A model generated the notes under the pieces. That model saw nothing but the letters and a program-made list of their open reading frames with translations, did not search any database and was not told the origin of the DNA. A DNA stretch of 21,562 nt, taken from positions 1 to 21,562 of the forward strand of contig JAEEZO010000050.1 of the NCBI GenBank assembly GCA_016291895.1. The letters are read 5' to 3'. Numbering within the stretch: position 1 is the stretch's first letter; each line of letters opens with the position of its first letter. The position numbers and the translations under genes were made by a program. Of this stretch, positions 6,270 to 13,560 are shown one piece after another. Source of the DNA: Caryophanales bacterium (GTDB lineage Bacteria; Bacillota_I; Bacilli_A; RF39; UBA660).

Positions 6270-8360
6270 ATGATGCAAAATGAAGAAAATGAAAATGTTC
6301 TTGAAAAATATGGACGTGATGTAACTAAAGCATCCAAGGATGGTAAAATTGATCCTGTAATTGGTCGTGATGATGAAATCCGTAGTATTACAAGAATATT
6401 ATCTAGAAAAACAAAAAATAATCCAGTATTAATAGGAGAACCTGGTGTTGGTAAAACTGCTATTGTTGAAGGTCTTGCCAATCGTATAGTTAAAGGAGAT
6501 GTTCCTAATAGTTTAAAGAATAAGACAATTTGGGAACTCGATTTAGCAAGTTTAGTAGCAGGTGCCAAATATCGTGGTGAATTTGAGGAAAGATTAAAAA
6601 ATGTATTAAATGAAATCAAGAAGAGTGAAGGTAATATTATCATGTTTATTGATGAAATACATATGATAGTAGGTAATTCAGGCGATGGAGCTATGGATAC
6701 AGGTAATATTTTAAAACCTATGCTAGCTCGTGGTGAAATTCATGTAATTGGTGCAACAACTTTAAATGAATATCGTAAATTTATTGAAAAAGATGGAGCA
6801 CTAGAACGTCGTTTTCAAAAAATTAAAGTTAGTGAACCAACTGTAGAAGATACAATAACAATTCTTCGTGGCTTAAAACAAAGATTTGAAATCCATCATG
6901 GTGTTAATATTACGGATAAAGCTCTAGTTTCGGCAGCAACGCTATCTAATCGATATATAACTGATCGTTATCTTCCTGATAAAGCCATTGATTTAATTGA
7001 TGAAGCTTGTGCAACAATTCGTGTTCAAATGGATTCTGTTCCTATTGAACTTGATACTTTAACAAGAAAAATATTAAGTTTAGAAATTGAAAGACAAGCA
7101 ATTAAAAAAGAAAAAGATGAGTTTAGTAAAAAGAGACTTCAACAAATTGAAGATGAACTTTATAACTTAAAACAAGATGAAAATAAACTTAAAGAAGCTT
7201 GGGAAAAAGAAAAAGGTGTTAATGATAAAATTAAAGCCAAAAAACAAGAACTAGAGAAAGCTAAATTTACACTTGAAACAGCTGAAAATAATTATGATTT
7301 AGAAACAGCAGCTAGATATCGTCATGGTGAAATACCTAGAATTGAAAAGGAACTTGCAGAACTAAATAATTTATCAGAAAATCGAATTCTTAGTGATACC
7401 GTTAATGAAGAAGATATTGCAGAAGTTATATCTAAGTGGACAAATATTCCTATTTCTAAATTAATGAGTGGTGAAAGAGAAAAACTTCTTCATTTATATG
7501 ATAATATGAAAAAATACATTAAAGGACAAGATGAAGCTTTAAAACTAGTTAGTGAATCTATTTTAAAATCACGTGCTGGTATTAAAGATCCAAATCGTCC
7601 AATTGGTTCATTTATTTTCTTAGGTCCAACTGGTGTTGGTAAAACAGAAGTTGCTAAAACATTAGCTCTTGAACTATTTGATGATAAAAGTCATATGGTA
7701 AGAATTGATATGTCTGAATATATGGAAAAATTTAGTGTATCAAGACTAATTGGTTCCCCTCCAGGTTATGTTGGCTATGAAGAAGGTGGACAACTTACTG
7801 AAGCAGTTAGACGTAATCCTTATAGCATTGTTTTATTTGATGAAATCGAAAAAGCTGATACGGAAGTATTAAACTTATTACTACAAATTCTTGATGACGG
7901 TCGTATAACTGATTCTAATGGACGTACTGTAGACTTTAAAAATACCATAATTATTATGACAAGTAATATTGGTAGTGAAGAAGCTTTATCTGGTGATAAA
8001 CAAAAAGTCTTAGAAGAATTAAGACATTATTTAAGACCAGAGTTTATTAATCGTGTTGATGAAATAATTATTTTTAATCCATTATCTAAAGAAGTTATCT
8101 ATGAAATTCTTGATAAAATAATTGAAGAGATTGAAGAAAGACTAAAAGATAAGAATTTAAAAATCAAGTTAACAGAAGAAGCAAGAAACTATTTAGTAGA
8201 TATTGGTTATGATGTTAATTATGGAGCTAGACCATTAAAAAGAGCGGTTTCTCGTAGTATAGAAACGATTCTCGCTGAAAAAATAATTAATGGCGAAGTT
8301 AAATATGGTGATACTGTTACTTTTGATTATAATGGAGAATTATTTGTAAAGAACCTTTAG
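6270..8360 (+). CDS. clpB: Chaperone ClpB, form lacking the N-terminal domain
   Basis: Hexameric AAA+ disaggregase that threads aggregated proteins with DnaK help. The 696-aa product begins directly at the D1 module ([24 protein letters not shown]), so the usual N-terminal domain of about 140 residues is absent; the CIRCE promoter lies immediately upstream, so it is not hidden there. D1 has Walker A GEPGVGKT (56-63), Walker B MFIDEIH and Arg fingers at ERRFQK (179-184). The coiled-coil middle domain (about 265-390), which distinguishes ClpB from ClpA/ClpX and is longer than in ClpC, is present. D2 has GPTGVGKT (452-459), the GYVGYEEGG pore loop and [11 protein letters not shown]. No ClpP-binding IGF/L loop was noticed. 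Two adjacent ATGs exist; the second (6273) is better spaced from AGAGGTG. It interrupts the WXG100-containing block. Confidence 0.95.
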   Translation: MMQNEENENVLEKYGRDVTKASKDGKIDPVIGRDDEIRSITRILSRKTKNNPVLIGEPGVGKTAIVEGLANRIVKGDVPNSLKNKTIWELDLASLVAGAKYRGEFEERLKNVLNEIKKSEGNIIMFIDEIHMIVGNSGDGAMDTGNILKPMLARGEIHVIGATTLNEYRKFIEKDGALERRFQKIKVSEPTVEDTITILRGLKQRFEIHHGVNITDKALVSAATLSNRYITDRYLPDKAIDLIDEACATIRVQMDSVPIELDTLTRKILSLEIERQAIKKEKDEFSKKRLQQIEDELYNLKQDENKLKEAWEKEKGVNDKIKAKKQELEKAKFTLETAENNYDLETAARYRHGEIPRIEKELAELNNLSENRILSDTVNEEDIAEVISKWTNIPISKLMSGEREKLLHLYDNMKKYIKGQDEALKLVSESILKSRAGIKDPNRPIGSFIFLGPTGVGKTEVAKTLALELFDDKSHMVRIDMSEYMEKFSVSRLIGSPPGYVGYEEGGQLTEAVRRNPYSIVLFDEIEKADTEVLNLLLQILDDGRITDSNGRTVDFKNTIIIMTSNIGSEEALSGDKQKVLEELRHYLRPEFINRVDEIIIFNPLSKEVIYEILDKIIEEIEERLKDKNLKIKLTEEARNYLVDIGYDVNYGARPLKRAVSRSIETILAEKIINGEVKYGDTVTFDYNGELFVKNL

Positions 8361-8374
8361 AAGGTTCTTTTTTT
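8348..8374 (+). terminator. clpB terminator with the stop codon as loop
   Basis: A perfect 10-bp stem AAAGAACCTT / AAGGTTCTTT has the clpB TAG stop codon as its three-base loop and continues into a T run (8368-8374). The terminator therefore overlaps the last four codons of the gene. Confidence 0.85.
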
Positions 8375-8395
8375 GTGTTAAAAAAAGATATAATA

Positions 8396-8411
8396 TGCTA
8401 TACTTTATAAT
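8396..8411 (+). promoter_or_regulatory. Promoter region for the 856-aa repeat protein gene
   Basis: TGCTATACT (8396-8404) is an extended -10 with one mismatch from TATAAT, and a second TATAAT sits at 8406-8411. No convincing -35 box is visible. The ribosome binding site AGAGAGGTG follows at 8412-8420. Confidence 0.45.
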
Positions 8412-8425
8412 AGAGAGGTGTTGTA

Positions 8426-10996
8426 GTGAGTGATACTAGTAATTCTTATGAAATAAAGGATTTGGATGTTAAATCGGTAAGTACAGCAATTAATAATTGT
8501 TTAGTTTTACTCTCTGATGAAGAATTGGACTCCATGAGTAGTTTTTTGAGTTCAGAATCTAATGATATTAAACCGGATTTCCTTAAAATCACGCCTTCTG
8601 ATATAGAAAGCACTTTAATTATGGGGAGAATTTGGCAAAGCTCTAAAAGTTCTAAAAAAGTACCAATGGATTTTAATCAAGCGTTTTACAAGGAAGCTAA
8701 AACAACAATGAGTAATGGTTTTTCAAGTTTAAGATCAGTTATTGAAAAAATAAATAATTCGATTATTACTTGGAATAATATTTTAAATGAGAATACAGAA
8801 ATAGATAAAGAATTAGAAGAAATACAAGCTCCAGAAGATGATTTACCACCTACTGAATCTAAAATAACTGTTGAAAATGATCTTGTAGGTGTAACTGATA
8901 CTGGTTCCAAAGTTAACATACCAGCTGGTGAATACGACTATGGTGAAATAAAGACGGTTAATGGTAAAACCTATATGAAGATAGTAATTAATGGTGTTGA
9001 ATATTGGGTTTTATTCAAAGATGGAGTTATTGTTTCTTATATTGCTTCTTTAATTGATACCAATGTTTATGTTGGTGCTGCTATTGTTGGATTAACTCTT
9101 CTTGGAACAGCAATTAATATTCCACCAGGTGATTATAAAATTCATGATGCTAAAGATATAGATGGTAAAACTTATATTCAAATAGAAGTTAATGGAGAAA
9201 CTGTTTGGGTATTATTCGAAGATGGTAAAATTGTTCCTTACGCTGATTCTTCAAATATAACCCCTGTAGTAATTGTTACATCAACAATTGTCGGTATAAC
9301 TGAAAATGGTGAAAAAGTAACAATACCATCAGGAACATACGAAATCTTAGGTACAAAAACAATTGATGGCAAAACTTATGTCAAAATTAGTATAAATGGT
9401 GTTGAATATTGGGTATTATATGAAAATGGTGTAATTGTTCCTTATAAAGAAACACCAGGTGAAGAAAGAGAGCCGTATAATGGAGAATTCAATGATATTT
9501 CAATAACAATTTATGTTGATGGTAATCCTATTAATCTAAAGAGTGGTGAATATACAATCATTTCTACTTTTGATAGTAATGGACAAACGTATGCCGTTAT
9601 TCTTTATAAAGGAAAATACTATATTGTTTTATTAGATGAAAACGGAAATATTGTTGATGGTTCTGATGCTACTCTTGTTAAAGGTGTTTATACAATATTA
9701 AATACAGATATTACAATTAATATTGATGGAGAAAAAATCAATATCAAAGCTGGTAAGTATCAAATTATCGCTATTATGGAAATTAATGGTAAACGTTATG
9801 GACTTATCTTAATAGATGGTAAATATTATTGGGTATTAATTGATGAAAATAATAATATAATTCCTAATAGCGAAGGAGATCCTGTAATAAAACCATCTGT
9901 AATTGTTACAGAACCAATTACGATAATAGTAAATGGTGAACCAGTTACGATTACTCCTGGATCATATGTAATATTAAATATAAAAACAATTGATGGAAAA
10001 CGTTATGTTCTATTATTGATTAATGGAGTTTATTATTGGGTATTAGTAGATGATAATAATAATATTGTTCCAAATGGTGAAGGATTTAAAGCCAATTCAA
10101 TCGTAATTGTAATAGATAATGATTTAGTAGTTATTGTAGATGGTGAACCAGTTAAAATTACTCCAGGAACGTATACAATCTTAGATGTTCAAATAATTAA
10201 TGGTAGAAAATATGGTTTAATCTTAATTAATGGAAAATATTACTGGGTACCATTAGATGAAAATGATAATATTGTTCCAAATGGTGAAGCAATACCATTT
10301 GAAAAAATGACATTTGATTGGGATAGAGAATTAATCTTTATCATTAATGGTGAAAAAATTATTGTAAAACCAGGTACATATACAATTCTTCGCGTTATTC
10401 ATTATGATGATGGAAGTTATGCATATTATGTATTAATAGATGGTAAATATTATTGGTTCCACTTTGATAAAGATGGCAATTTCAAATATGCATATATTGA
10501 AATACCAGGAAATGGTGTTTATACAATTGATACAGAATTAGAAATAATTGATGAATTAGGTCATGTTGTTGGTATGACTGATCAAACAACATATCATATA
10601 TATTCTATTATTTATGATGCTGATGGTAATATCATTGCTATTAGAATCTCACCACCTGGAGAACCTGAAAGATGGATTTATGTAAGAAGTAAAGGAAAAA
10701 CGGATGGAACATATATTCCAACAGAAGAAGATCCTAGTAAGTCTAGTGATTCTGTTAAATATTCACACTTTAAAGACCATAAATTAGTATTAGGATGTCT
10801 TTTAGGACTTGCATCAGTTATTGGTGGTGCAATAGTTTACAAAAAGAAGAAAAACTCCAAAGAAAAATTAGAAGAGTATGAGTTAGAAGATGGAGAATAT
10901 CCTGTATTTGAAGAAGATTTTGATGATGATGGTTCCATTTCTCTTCGAATAAATAATGATTCATCTGAAGATGATTATTGGATGGAGGTTAGATAG
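8426..10996 (+). CDS. Module B giant C-terminally membrane-anchored repeat protein (856 aa)
   Basis: No named family recognised. GTG start, chosen from AGAGAGGTG five bases upstream; no competing ATG nearby. Residues 1-135 are helical and hydrophilic (WXG-like region with IWQSSKSS near 70), with no signal peptide. Residues about 150-765 contain nine repeat units of roughly 69 aa, with anchor Tyr at 170, 237, 305, 376, 445, 514, 583, 652 and 723. The consensus is xGxYxIL...IDGKxYxLxLxxGxYYWVLxDxxxxIVP, likely all-beta SH3-like units. The ninth is of the RISPPGEPERWI type seen in the 418-aa protein. A membrane span (about 786-805) is followed by KKKK and an acidic tail (818-856) that is a degenerate repeat copy (DGEYPVF ... 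DYWMEV). By analogy it is a wall-spanning stalk, adhesin or secretion-associated surface protein. The next gene starts two bases after it, so they are coupled. Confidence 0.8.
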   Translation: MSDTSNSYEIKDLDVKSVSTAINNCLVLLSDEELDSMSSFLSSESNDIKPDFLKITPSDIESTLIMGRIWQSSKSSKKVPMDFNQAFYKEAKTTMSNGFSSLRSVIEKINNSIITWNNILNENTEIDKELEEIQAPEDDLPPTESKITVENDLVGVTDTGSKVNIPAGEYDYGEIKTVNGKTYMKIVINGVEYWVLFKDGVIVSYIASLIDTNVYVGAAIVGLTLLGTAINIPPGDYKIHDAKDIDGKTYIQIEVNGETVWVLFEDGKIVPYADSSNITPVVIVTSTIVGITENGEKVTIPSGTYEILGTKTIDGKTYVKISINGVEYWVLYENGVIVPYKETPGEEREPYNGEFNDISITIYVDGNPINLKSGEYTIISTFDSNGQTYAVILYKGKYYIVLLDENGNIVDGSDATLVKGVYTILNTDITINIDGEKINIKAGKYQIIAIMEINGKRYGLILIDGKYYWVLIDENNNIIPNSEGDPVIKPSVIVTEPITIIVNGEPVTITPGSYVILNIKTIDGKRYVLLLINGVYYWVLVDDNNNIVPNGEGFKANSIVIVIDNDLVVIVDGEPVKITPGTYTILDVQIINGRKYGLILINGKYYWVPLDENDNIVPNGEAIPFEKMTFDWDRELIFIINGEKIIVKPGTYTILRVIHYDDGSYAYYVLIDGKYYWFHFDKDGNFKYAYIEIPGNGVYTIDTELEIIDELGHVVGMTDQTTYHIYSIIYDADGNIIAIRISPPGEPERWIYVRSKGKTDGTYIPTEEDPSKSSDSVKYSHFKDHKLVLGCLLGLASVIGGAIVYKKKKNSKEKLEEYELEDGEYPVFEEDFDDDGSISLRINNDSSEDDYWMEVR
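8876..10720 (+). repeat. Nine tandem coding repeats of about 207 bp
   Basis: In-frame units encode the 69-aa beta repeat of the 856-aa protein. Units are diverged at DNA level, though neighbours keep near-identical stretches such as GGTGAACCAGTTA (copies near 9940 and 10140). This argues for old tandem duplication with local homogenisation in units 5-8. Confidence 0.8.
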
Positions 10997-10997
10997 T

Positions 10998-11672
10998 ATG
11001 AGTACAATGTCAAGATATACGAATAAAAATGGACCTTTTGCTCCACCTACAGATAGTGGTCATACTGTTCAAGGTATATTAAATAGTTCGTATTTTAAAA
11101 ATTTAAGTAAAACATATGATAAATTATTTAACATTTGTCAAAAAATTAAAGGCATTCAAAATAGTTTAATTGATGCATCAGGATCTGATATTAATAAAGT
11201 TAATGATGATTTAGAGAAAGTTTATAAAGCTTTTAGTGACTTACAAGATAAAATTGATAGTCGTGGTAGTATTATGCTTGATAATGCAATTAGGTATGAT
11301 AATGTATATGAAGCTAAACGAAGTTTAGTTGGTACAACAATTAATCATACCGAAACGATTATAAAAAAAGGTAGCGTATATGTTGCTCTAATGTATCGTT
11401 ACTGGGACACGGTTCGTGAACAAACGGATTTTGTTGAAGGTATTGAATATGGAACAGATGGGTACATATATTTAAAAGTAAAAAGAACTGTAAGAACAGT
11501 TGATCGTCAAAACAAGAATTTATGGGTGTTTGCTAATTTTAATGATAACTATGATATGGAAGAAACATCTGACCCTATAATAACTACTTATAATTATGGT
11601 CTTAAGGTATTCTTTGATGGAACTTATGAATCTCTTGATAATCTAACATTTTTATCTGCAGCACCTAAATAA
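10998..11672 (+). CDS. Module B small protein: helical N-terminal half with beta-rich tail (224 aa)
   Basis: Unknown family. The start at ATG 10998 is fixed by GGAGG nine bases upstream, inside the end of the preceding gene; the frame is open 14 codons further upstream but without a ribosome binding site. Residues about 20-125 are helical with regular hydrophobic spacing (SYFKNLSKTYDKLFNICQKIKGIQ ... YKAFSDLQDKI), resembling LXG/WXG-like helical domains but without a WXG motif. Residues 125-224 are beta-like and rich in Tyr, Thr, Asn and Asp (GYIYLKVKRTVRTV, GLKVFFDGTY). No signal peptide or membrane span. It mirrors the 189-aa protein at 3550 in position and layout, so it is probably its diverged paralogue and an effector, cap or accessory of the same system. 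Confidence 0.65.
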   Translation: MSTMSRYTNKNGPFAPPTDSGHTVQGILNSSYFKNLSKTYDKLFNICQKIKGIQNSLIDASGSDINKVNDDLEKVYKAFSDLQDKIDSRGSIMLDNAIRYDNVYEAKRSLVGTTINHTETIIKKGSVYVALMYRYWDTVREQTDFVEGIEYGTDGYIYLKVKRTVRTVDRQNKNLWVFANFNDNYDMEETSDPIITTYNYGLKVFFDGTYESLDNLTFLSAAPK

Positions 11673-11705
11673 AGTGTAAATATAAAAATGAATTAAAGTG
11701 ATTAA

Positions 11706-11734
11706 TTGATATAAAAAAATGATTATGATATTAT
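11706..11734 (+). promoter_or_regulatory. Promoter for the module B WXG100 pair
   Basis: TTGATA (11706-11711), a 17-base spacer ending in TGA, and TATTAT (11729-11734) form a good extended -10 promoter. No terminator separates this unit from the 224-aa gene, so read-through is also possible. Confidence 0.65.
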
Positions 11735-11758
11735 AAAAATATAAGGAGGATATAAAAC

Positions 11759-12049
11759 ATGGTTAAAATTTCTTATAATTCTAGTAATATGGATAGTGTT
11801 ATAACTTCATTAAGAACTAAAAAAGCATCTTTTAATGAAAGTGTTTCTACTGTTACAACAGCTATTCAAACTATTGAAAATGGAAATAACTGGAGTGGAA
11901 CTGATTATGAGTTAGCAAAGTTAGACTTTGATGCTATTCTTGCCAATATGACTAAGATTGGAAATAATATAGCAAGTATTGAAGCTGCTTTAACTACAGT
12001 ACAAACTAATATGGCTGCCAATAAATATGGAGGTAACGGTAATGGATAA
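11759..12049 (+). CDS. WXG100-family protein (module B, 96 aa)
   Basis: ESAT-6/WXG100 superfamily protein of 96 aa, the standard size. Helix 1 covers about 8-42 (SNMDSVITSLRTKKASFNES), the turn carries W45-S-G47 in NGNNWSGTDYELAKLDF, and helix 2 about 50-85. The C-terminus is a short Asn/Gly tail. A strong AAGGAGGAT ribosome binding site precedes it. The gene overlaps the following WXG-like gene by 8 bases, so the pair is translationally coupled, the usual arrangement for obligate EsxA/EsxB-type partners. It is the counterpart of the 103-aa protein at 5570. Confidence 0.9.
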   Translation: MVKISYNSSNMDSVITSLRTKKASFNESVSTVTTAIQTIENGNNWSGTDYELAKLDFDAILANMTKIGNNIASIEAALTTVQTNMAANKYGGNGNG

Positions 12050-12392
12050 TAATATGACTGCTGCTGCTAATGCAGCTGTAAGAGATGTTACATTAGAGAT
12101 AGATACTGATGCTGTATTAGAACAACTAGCTATTATGAAAAATGTTCTTGGTGAACAAGAAAGAGCTTTATTACAAGATTTTGGGGAAACTTTATCAACA
12201 GCTTGGAAAAGTGGTAATGCTACTTTAGTAGCTGGTAAGATTGAAGAAATCAATACTTCATTTACTACAATGGCAGGAATTATTGATAAACTTGTAGATA
12301 AAGTTAATTCATATGTTACTAATGTTCAAAAAGCAGAAGAAGTTTCTTTCAACAATGGCGAAGAATCTAGTGCACCTGCTCAAACAGAATAA
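12042..12392 (+). CDS. WXG100-like partner protein (module B, 116 aa)
   Basis: Helical protein with a near-canonical turn motif W55-K-S-G58 (LSTAWKSGNATL), that is WxxG rather than WxG. The start at ATG 12042 is chosen because GGAGG (12029-12033) lies eight bases upstream; an ATG at 12027 overlaps that site. Helices run at about 14-50 and 60-100, followed by an acidic, probably disordered tail (NNGEESSAPAQTE), a common place for type VII export signals, although a strict YxxxD/E is not present. It aligns best with the 90-aa partner at 5903. A hairpin terminator follows. Confidence 0.82.
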   Translation: MDNNMTAAANAAVRDVTLEIDTDAVLEQLAIMKNVLGEQERALLQDFGETLSTAWKSGNATLVAGKIEEINTSFTTMAGIIDKLVDKVNSYVTNVQKAEEVSFNNGEESSAPAQTE

Positions 12393-12397
12393 TAAAA

Positions 12398-12427
12398 AAA
12401 AAACAAACGTTTATTCGTTTGTTTTTT
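12398..12427. terminator. Bidirectional terminator between module B and the coiled-coil membrane gene
   Basis: A 12-bp stem AAAAAACAAACG / CGTTTGTTTTTT with a 6-base loop, an A run on the left and a T run on the right. It serves the convergent genes ending at 12392 and 12426 and overlaps the stop codon of the latter. Confidence 0.85.
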
Positions 12428-13094
12428 ATTTTTTTACATATTGTCTTGGATTTGTTTCTTCAGTAAATAAAGTTGATATTTCATCGATTTCTTCTTTAGA
12501 GTAATCTTCACCTAAATTTTGTTCAATATAATTATCACGAATTTCATGTAATCTTGTTAAAAGACCTTGTAAGTTTTGAAGATGATCTTCTTTTTCATTA
12601 CATTCATTTAATAAGTTTTGATTATTTTCTAAATCGTTTTCTGCTTCATGTAAATCTTTAATTGTTCTTTTAGCACTATATTGTTTATCTCCGTATAAAT
12701 CATTATATGGTTTAAATCTTTCGTTTTCTTGAATCTTTTTATCACATACCATACTTGAAGTATGATAAGCTACATAATCAGTTGCCCAAATAAGTATTGG
12801 TAAGAATGTAGTAAATGTAATATTACCTGCAATTAGAGATGCAATGATTAATCCTATTGTTATAACGGCAACTAAGAGTGCTGGAAGAATATATAAGAAT
12901 TTTTTCATCTTATTATATTTAGGATATCTCTTTTGAATTGTTTCTTCTTCCATTAATGTTTCTAATAGTTTAATTAATTGTTTCTTATCATTAATTGTTT
13001 CTTGAATTTTATTTTTATCAAGTGATTTTAATTCTTCATTTAGTTTACTAATAGCTGTTTGAACTTTATTTGTTTCATTCTTTAATTTTGTCAT
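12426..13094 (-). CDS. Coiled-coil protein with two central membrane segments (222 aa), unknown function
   Basis: Family not recognised. Residues 1-60 form a coiled coil (LKNETNKVQTAISKLNEELK, then KKQLIKLLETLMEEE). A basic stretch (KRYPKYNKMKKF) leads into two hydrophobic segments at about 67-90 and 93-112 with a very short loop (GNITF). Residues 118-205 are a second long coiled coil (KRTIKDLHEAENDLENNQNLL ...), then an acidic tail. Both coiled-coil ends would face the cytoplasm by the positive-inside rule. A ribosome binding site (AGGAG) and an extended -10 promoter precede it on the minus strand. It adjoins the module B WXG100 pair convergently, so it may be part of that block, but co-function is only inferred from position. 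Confidence 0.7.
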   Translation of the reverse strand: MTKLKNETNKVQTAISKLNEELKSLDKNKIQETINDKKQLIKLLETLMEEETIQKRYPKYNKMKKFLYILPALLVAVITIGLIIASLIAGNITFTTFLPILIWATDYVAYHTSSMVCDKKIQENERFKPYNDLYGDKQYSAKRTIKDLHEAENDLENNQNLLNECNEKEDHLQNLQGLLTRLHEIRDNYIEQNLGEDYSKEEIDEISTLFTEETNPRQYVKK

Positions 13095-13113
13095 AAAAAC
13101 TCCTTTTGCCCTT

Positions 13114-13122
13114 ATTATAGCA
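13114..13122 (-). promoter_or_regulatory. Extended -10 promoter of the coiled-coil membrane gene
   Basis: On the minus strand the sequence reads TGCTATAAT, a perfect TGn plus TATAAT, 20 bases before the ATG at 13094. It is divergent from the rpsF promoter. Confidence 0.6.
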
Positions 13123-13172
13123 TGTCTTAGTTTAATATCTAGTATTTTTGTAAAGTAATAGTAAAAAAATAA

Positions 13173-13201
13173 TTGATTTAAATAGTTATATATGATATAT
13201 T
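13173..13201 (+). promoter_or_regulatory. rpsF-ssb-rpsR promoter
   Basis: TTGATT (13173-13178), a 17-base spacer ending in TGA, then TATATT (13196-13201). Transcription would start about 7 bases later, at or just before the first leader hairpin at 13209. Confidence 0.7.
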
Positions 13202-13208
13202 ACATAAC

Positions 13209-13256
13209 GAGTAAGAAATTACTCCTTGGCGAAAGCCCGTTTAGTCCAAAAGGAGG
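13209..13256 (+). promoter_or_regulatory. rpsF 5' leader RNA, probable S6:S18 autoregulatory element
   Basis: The leader has a perfect 6-bp hairpin GAGTAA-GAAA-TTACTC (13209-13224). Next comes a structured segment in which CCTTGG (13224-13229) can pair with CCAA..GG (13246-13253), enclosing a small GGC-GAAA-GCC hairpin and an unpaired CCG (13237-13239). The right arm runs into the rpsF Shine-Dalgarno. S6:S18 protein complexes are known to bind a CCG-bearing hairpin in rpsF leaders and repress their own operon, and both rpsF and rpsR are in this operon. The match is by eye. Confidence 0.5.
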
Positions 13257-13263
13257 TGTAAGG

Positions 13264-13548
13264 ATGAAAAATTACGAACTTATGTTTATCGTAAAGCCAA
13301 CACTTGATGATGAAGCTGCTAATGCTGTTTGCGAAAACATGAAAAAAGCTTTAGAAAAAGAAGGAGCTAAGATTCTTGAAGTTAAACCTATGGGTCACAA
13401 AGAATTAGCTTACGAAGTTAAAACATTCAATAATGGTAATTATTTCTTAATTACTGTTGAAAGTGATGCTAAAGCAGTAGATGAATTCTCTCGTCTTGCT
13501 AATATTAGCGAAGATATTATTCGTCACATCGTTGTTAAGGCAAACTAA
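13264..13548 (+). CDS. rpsF: 30S ribosomal protein S6
   Basis: Small-subunit protein that binds with S18 to the central 16S rRNA domain. The 94-aa product starts MKNYELMFIVKPTLDDEA and has the expected S6 ferredoxin-like pattern (GHKELAYEVKTFNNGNYFLITVE) and the C-terminal segment SEDIIRHIVVK. The start is set by AAAGGAGGTG seven bases upstream; the frame stays open 24 codons farther, but that part is the structured leader, not protein. It is followed 12 bases later by ssb, the canonical Firmicute rpsF-ssb-rpsR order. Confidence 0.97.
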   Translation: MKNYELMFIVKPTLDDEAANAVCENMKKALEKEGAKILEVKPMGHKELAYEVKTFNNGNYFLITVESDAKAVDEFSRLANISEDIIRHIVVKAN

Positions 13549-13560
13549 TAGGAGTTAAAT

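Noticed and set aside
6209..6643. A 144-aa minus-strand frame opposite clpB
   Set aside because: It is the complement of conserved clpB codons and covers the CIRCE promoter; no independent coding signal.
8876..10720. CRISPR array or satellite-like DNA repeat
   Set aside because: The periodicity is at protein level in one open frame of about 207-bp units; there are no short direct repeats with unique spacers.
10956..10997. An earlier start for the 224-aa protein inside the 856-aa gene
   Set aside because: No ribosome binding site there, while ATG 10998 has GGAGG nine bases upstream.
3550..13094. A prophage or transposon origin for the accessory block
   Set aside because: No integrase, transposase, terminal repeats, attachment duplications or phage structural genes are visible; base composition resembles the flanks.
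13192..13263. A 24-codon N-terminal extension of S6
   Set aside because: The stretch is the structured leader and ribosome binding site; S6 normally starts at MKNYELM and ATG 13264 has the perfect site.
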